A program made the translations under genes and the position numbers. Shown here piece by piece: positions 60,930-64,000 of a stretch of 64,000 bases of DNA. Numbering within the stretch: position 1 is the stretch's first letter; each line of letters starts with the position of its first letter. The DNA comes from Shinella granuli (GTDB lineage Bacteria > Pseudomonadota > Alphaproteobacteria > Rhizobiales > Rhizobiaceae), in contig NZ_SLVX01000003.1 of NCBI RefSeq assembly GCF_004341885.1, forward strand, positions 1-64,000, written 5' to 3'. Under the pieces are notes generated by a model, which worked only from the letters and a program-made list of their open reading frames with translations, was not told the DNA's origin and ran no database searches.

Positions 60930-62225
60930 TTAGTCCTCAAACGGGTCGGTCACAAGTATGGTGTCGTCCCGCTCCGGACTGGTCGAAAGCAGGGCGACCG
61001 GGGCGCCGATCAGCTCTTCGACCTGACGTACATATTTGATCGCCTGGGCCGGCAGATCCGCCCAGCTACGCGCGCCGACCGTTGACTGCTTCCAGCCTTC
61101 GAGCGTGATGTAGACCGGCTCGACGCGCGCCTGGTCTGCCTGATTGGCCGGGAGATAATCGATTTCCCGGCCGTCGAGCTTGTAGGCGACGCAGATCTTC
61201 AGCTCATCCAGACCATCGAGAACATCCAGCTTGGTGAGCGCGATGCCGGTGATGCCCGAGGTCTTCACGGTCTGGCGGACCAGAACCGAATCGAACCAGC
61301 CACAGCGGCGCGGACGGCCGGTATTGACGCCGACTTCGCGGCCGACGGTCGACAGATGCCTGCCGATCTCGTCATCGAGCTCGCACGGGAACGGCCCCTC
61401 GCCGACGCGCGTCGTGTAGGCCTTGGTGATGCCGAGGACGTAACCGATCGCCGTCGGGCCGAGGCCGGACCCGGCGGCGGCCTGGCCGGCGACCGTGTTC
61501 GACGACGTCACGAAGGGATAGGTACCGTGGTCATTGTCGAGCAACGCGCCCTGCGCCCCTTCGAAGAGGATGCGGGCACCGGCCTTGCGCTGGTCGTCGA
61601 GGATGCGCCAGACCTGATCGACATAGGGCAGCACCCGGTCGGCGACGTCCATGAGTTCCTTCTCGACCGATTCCACAGAGATTTCCGGCAGGTCGAGGCC
61701 GCGCCGCAGCGCATTGTGATGGGTCAGCAGCCGATCGATCTTTGCCGGCAGCGCCTCCTTGTCGGCAAGGTCGATGACGCGGATGGCGCGACGGCCGACC
61801 TTGTCTTCATAGGCGGGGCCGATGCCGCGCCGTGTCGTGCCGATCTTCGTGCCGCTGTTGGAGGCGGCATCTTCCCGGAACCCGTCGAGGTCACGGTGGA
61901 GGGACAGGATGAGCGGCGCATTGTCGGCGATGCGCAGGATCTCCGGCGTGACGTTCACGCCCTGGCCGCGCAGTTTCTCGATTTCGGCAACGAAATGGTG
62001 GGGATCGACGACGACGCCGTTGCCGATGACGCTGAGCTTGCCGCGCACGAGGCCGGACGGAAGCAGAGCCAGCTTGTAGCTGACGCCATCGATAACCAGC
62101 GTATGACCTGCATTGTGGCCGCCCTGATAGCGGACGATGACGTCCGCGCGTTCGGAAAGCCAGTCGACAATCTTGCCCTTGCCTTCGTCACCCCATTGAG
62201 ATCCGACCACCACGACGTTCGTCAT
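60930..62225 (-). CDS. purA: Adenylosuccinate synthase
   Basis: 431 residues. GTP- and IMP-binding start [21 protein letters not shown], catalytic GGHNAGHT, and [45 protein letters not shown]. It joins aspartate to IMP in AMP synthesis. ATG 62225 follows GGGAAAG by 5 bases; the longer frame to 62303 is unsupported. Confidence 0.96.
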   Translation of the reverse strand: MTNVVVVGSQWGDEGKGKIVDWLSERADVIVRYQGGHNAGHTLVIDGVSYKLALLPSGLVRGKLSVIGNGVVVDPHHFVAEIEKLRGQGVNVTPEILRIADNAPLILSLHRDLDGFREDAASNSGTKIGTTRRGIGPAYEDKVGRRAIRVIDLADKEALPAKIDRLLTHHNALRRGLDLPEISVESVEKELMDVADRVLPYVDQVWRILDDQRKAGARILFEGAQGALLDNDHGTYPFVTSSNTVAGQAAAGSGLGPTAIGYVLGITKAYTTRVGEGPFPCELDDEIGRHLSTVGREVGVNTGRPRRCGWFDSVLVRQTVKTSGITGIALTKLDVLDGLDELKICVAYKLDGREIDYLPANQADQARVEPVYITLEGWKQSTVGARSWADLPAQAIKYVRQVEELIGAPVALLSTSPERDDTILVTDPFED

Positions 62226-62448
62226 TTCATCTTTCCCGTTTTCGCGCGCGAGCGCCTTGCTGTTACGCGCACATGCGCGCGCGCCTGACACAAACCCGCG
62301 CATCTATACTGTGTTGTCTTTGGGAATGCGACCCTGTTATGACGGCCGCAATCCGCTTTTTGCATGACATCTCGCGCTTTTTCGCCTTATGTGAGCCACC
62401 TGCCGGCGCACCCCGCGCGCACCCTTCCACCCACCGGACCCAGCCACC

Positions 62449-63342
62449 TTGAACAGCAGAGCCTATTTCTACCTGTGCGTCACCTCGCTTTTCTGGGGCG
62501 CGAACTCGGTGGCCGGCAAACTTGCCGTCGGCCATGTCAGCCCGATGGTGCTGACCACCTTCCGCTGGATCGTCGCGCTCAGCATCATCCTGATCCTCAT
62601 GCTGCCGCAGGTGAAGCGCGACTGGCCGATGATCCGCCGGCACTGGCTGCAGTTGCTGCTCTACGGCGTCTTCGGCTTCACCGCCTTCAACGCCCTGCTC
62701 TATACGGCGCTCGGCTACACCAGCGCCATCAACGCCGTCATCGAGCAGGCCGGCATCCCCATGCTGATCTTCGTCTTCAACTTCCTGCTGTTCCGCATCC
62801 AGGCCTCGGCCGCACAGGTTCTCGGCTTCACCGTCACGCTGGTCGGCGTTCTTGTAACAGCCGCTCATGGCGAATTCTCGGCATTGGCCGAGCTCGAGTT
62901 CAACGTCGGCGACGCGCTGATGCTCGGCGCCTGCATCGTCTATGCCGCCTATACGGTCTCGCTGCGCTGGAAGCCGGAAATGCACTGGCAGAGCTTCATC
63001 GCGGCGCCCGCCTTCGGCGCGCTCCTCAGCGCTATCCCCCTGTTCTTCTGGGAACTGTCGCGCGGCGCCGCCATCTTTCCGGATACGACCGGCTGGGCCG
63101 TCGTGCTTTATGCCGGCATCTTTCCTTCCCTGCTTTCGCAGGTGCTCTATGTGCGCGGCGTCGAGATGATCGGCGCCAACCGGGCCGGCCTCTTCATCAA
63201 TGCCATCCCGGTCTTCGGCACCATCCTGTCCGTGGTGCTGGTCGGCGAAACCATGCATGTGTTCCACATCTTCGCGCTTCTTCTCGTGCTCGGCGGCATC
63301 GCGATTGCCGAATGGGGACGGCCGAAAGAGAAAAACACCTGA
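62449..63342 (+). CDS. EamA/DMT family transporter
   Basis: 297 residues, ten predicted membrane segments in two EamA repeats. The repeats include SLFWGANSVAGKLAVGHVSPMVLTTFRW and a second with YAAYTVSLRWKPEM and ANRAGLFINAIPVFGTIL. The start is a TTG at 62449, since no ATG/GTG lies before the first helix. Substrate unknown, probably a metabolite exporter. Divergent from purA. Confidence 0.88.
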   Translation: MNSRAYFYLCVTSLFWGANSVAGKLAVGHVSPMVLTTFRWIVALSIILILMLPQVKRDWPMIRRHWLQLLLYGVFGFTAFNALLYTALGYTSAINAVIEQAGIPMLIFVFNFLLFRIQASAAQVLGFTVTLVGVLVTAAHGEFSALAELEFNVGDALMLGACIVYAAYTVSLRWKPEMHWQSFIAAPAFGALLSAIPLFFWELSRGAAIFPDTTGWAVVLYAGIFPSLLSQVLYVRGVEMIGANRAGLFINAIPVFGTILSVVLVGETMHVFHIFALLLVLGGIAIAEWGRPKEKNT

Positions 63343-63453
63343 CAGATGCAAGAAATCACCCGCAAGAACCTGTATTCTCAGAAGGTTAACCCCTAAAACT
63401 CGGATGGACGCTTAAGTCTTGTTTAGATTTTTGATGTTGCAGTCGCTGGCAAC

Positions 63454-64000
63454 ATGGGTCTTTTCGAGTTTCAAATCGTGAAAAACATTCGTATTTCCAC
63501 CCGCATCTATCTGCTCACCGCCATGGCGCTGTTCTTCATGGCCGCCGCCATGATCTACAAGACACAGGCCGCCAACGAGGAGGTGAACGACGAGCGCCGC
63601 CAGATGCTGCGCAACGTCACGGAATCCGCCATCTCCGTCATCGCCTCCTACGAGAAGCTCGCCAGGGACGGCGCGCTTTCCGAGGAGGAAGCCAAGACGC
63701 GGGCCATCGCCGACGTCATGGCCATGCGCTTCGGTGAAGGCGGCTACTTCTTCATCAATTCCTTCGACGGCATGATGGTCGCCCATCCGCTGAACGCCAA
63801 GCTGATCGGCACTGATGTGCGCGGCCTGAAGGACACGCACGGCAAGGCCTTCAACATCGAGCTGATCCAGCTCTCCCAGAACCCCGGCAGCGGCTTCGTC
63901 GACTATTACTGGGACAAGCCGGGTCAGAGCCAGCCGGTCGAGAAGTTCTCCTATATCCAGGGCTTCAAGCCCTGGGGTTGGGGCATCGGCACCGGCGTCT
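63454..64000 (+). CDS. Methyl-accepting chemotaxis protein, N-terminal part (runs off the window)
   Basis: 182 visible residues. A short start is followed by a membrane helix (RISTRIYLLTAMALFFMAAAMIY) and a periplasmic single Cache domain: VMAMRFGEGGYFFINSFDGMMVAHPLNAKLIGTDVRGLKDTHGKAF and FSYIQGFKPWGWGIGTGV. This sCache_2 pattern occurs in chemoreceptors for small organic acids. The second helix, HAMP and signalling domain lie beyond 64000. Starts at ATG 63454 and GTG 63478 are both in frame. Confidence 0.8.
   Translation, partial: MGLFEFQIVKNIRISTRIYLLTAMALFFMAAAMIYKTQAANEEVNDERRQMLRNVTESAISVIASYEKLARDGALSEEEAKTRAIADVMAMRFGEGGYFFINSFDGMMVAHPLNAKLIGTDVRGLKDTHGKAFNIELIQLSQNPGSGFVDYYWDKPGQSQPVEKFSYIQGFKPWGWGIGTGV

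Noticed and set aside
1-64000. CRISPR array, rRNA operon or insertion sequence
   Set aside because: No regularly spaced direct repeats, no rRNA-like sequence and no transposase motifs were seen.

Overview
The window looks like the chromosome of an alphaproteobacterium of the order Hyphomicrobiales, most likely Rhizobiaceae (Rhizobium, Shinella, Ensifer or Agrobacterium relatives). The evidence is the high GC content, the CtrA/ChpT/SciP cell-cycle genes, a five-site GANTC cluster in front of ctrA, an RpoH-type sigma factor with its own heat-shock promoter, and many ABC uptake operons. I cannot name the species from sequence alone.

The window has three zones. Zone 1 (1 to about 30.5 kb) is accessory catabolism. 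It starts with the 5' end of a pntA-like gene, an SDR, a HisD-family dehydrogenase and a divergent LacI regulator. A carbohydrate-type ABC transporter follows, headed by a double SnoaL/NTF2-like protein. Next come a DeoR repressor and a divergent operon of GlpA-like and GlpB-like FAD subunits, an FGGY (GlpK-like) kinase, a DUF1937-like protein and an APC permease. The sequence TTCRGTCA recurs in front of the SnoaL/ABC operon, deoR and the FAD/kinase operon, so these are probably one regulon. A second block (16.7-27.0 kb) is a Rut-like flavin monooxygenase pathway: flavin reductase, aldehyde dehydrogenase, luciferase-like monooxygenase, hydrolase, CMD-family protein and a polar amino acid ABC importer, with a GAF/PucR regulator and a DUF1185 protein. 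A third block (27.0-30.4 kb) is sugar-acid catabolism: an IlvD/Edd dehydratase, a DapA-family enzyme and a GntR/FCD regulator.

Zone 2 (about 30.95-45.44 kb) is an integrated element in the 3' end of a tRNA-Met(CAT) gene. A 12-bp copy of the tRNA 3' end lies at 30948-30959, and a large serine recombinase lies at the tRNA end, its C-terminus and stop codon running into the tRNA. The element carries an excisionase, a zinc-ribbon protein, a winged-helix replication-type protein, a lambda gpE-like major capsid protein, a tail assembly chaperone, a tape-measure protein and a GPZ-like minor tail protein. I find no terminase, portal, head-tail connector, baseplate or lysis gene. It is either a reduced prophage or a phage-satellite-like element. 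Next to the distal end sits a two-TM coiled-coil protein that may be cargo.

Zone 3 (45.4-64 kb) is conserved core genome: tRNA-Met, mnmA, a LuxR solo, sciP (with four TTAR boxes at exact 11-bp phasing), a pqiA-like gene, a GNAT gene, a fliJ-like gene, ctrA, a degenerate receiver protein, chpT, an eipA-like gene, two envelope proteins, an RNA methyltransferase, an RluD-family pseudouridine synthase, rpoH, a large Ala/Glu/Pro-rich membrane protein, purA, an EamA transporter and the start of a Cache-domain chemoreceptor. Two copies of a dispersed palindromic repeat (9431-9540 and 54994-55063) supply the stop codons of the genes they abut.
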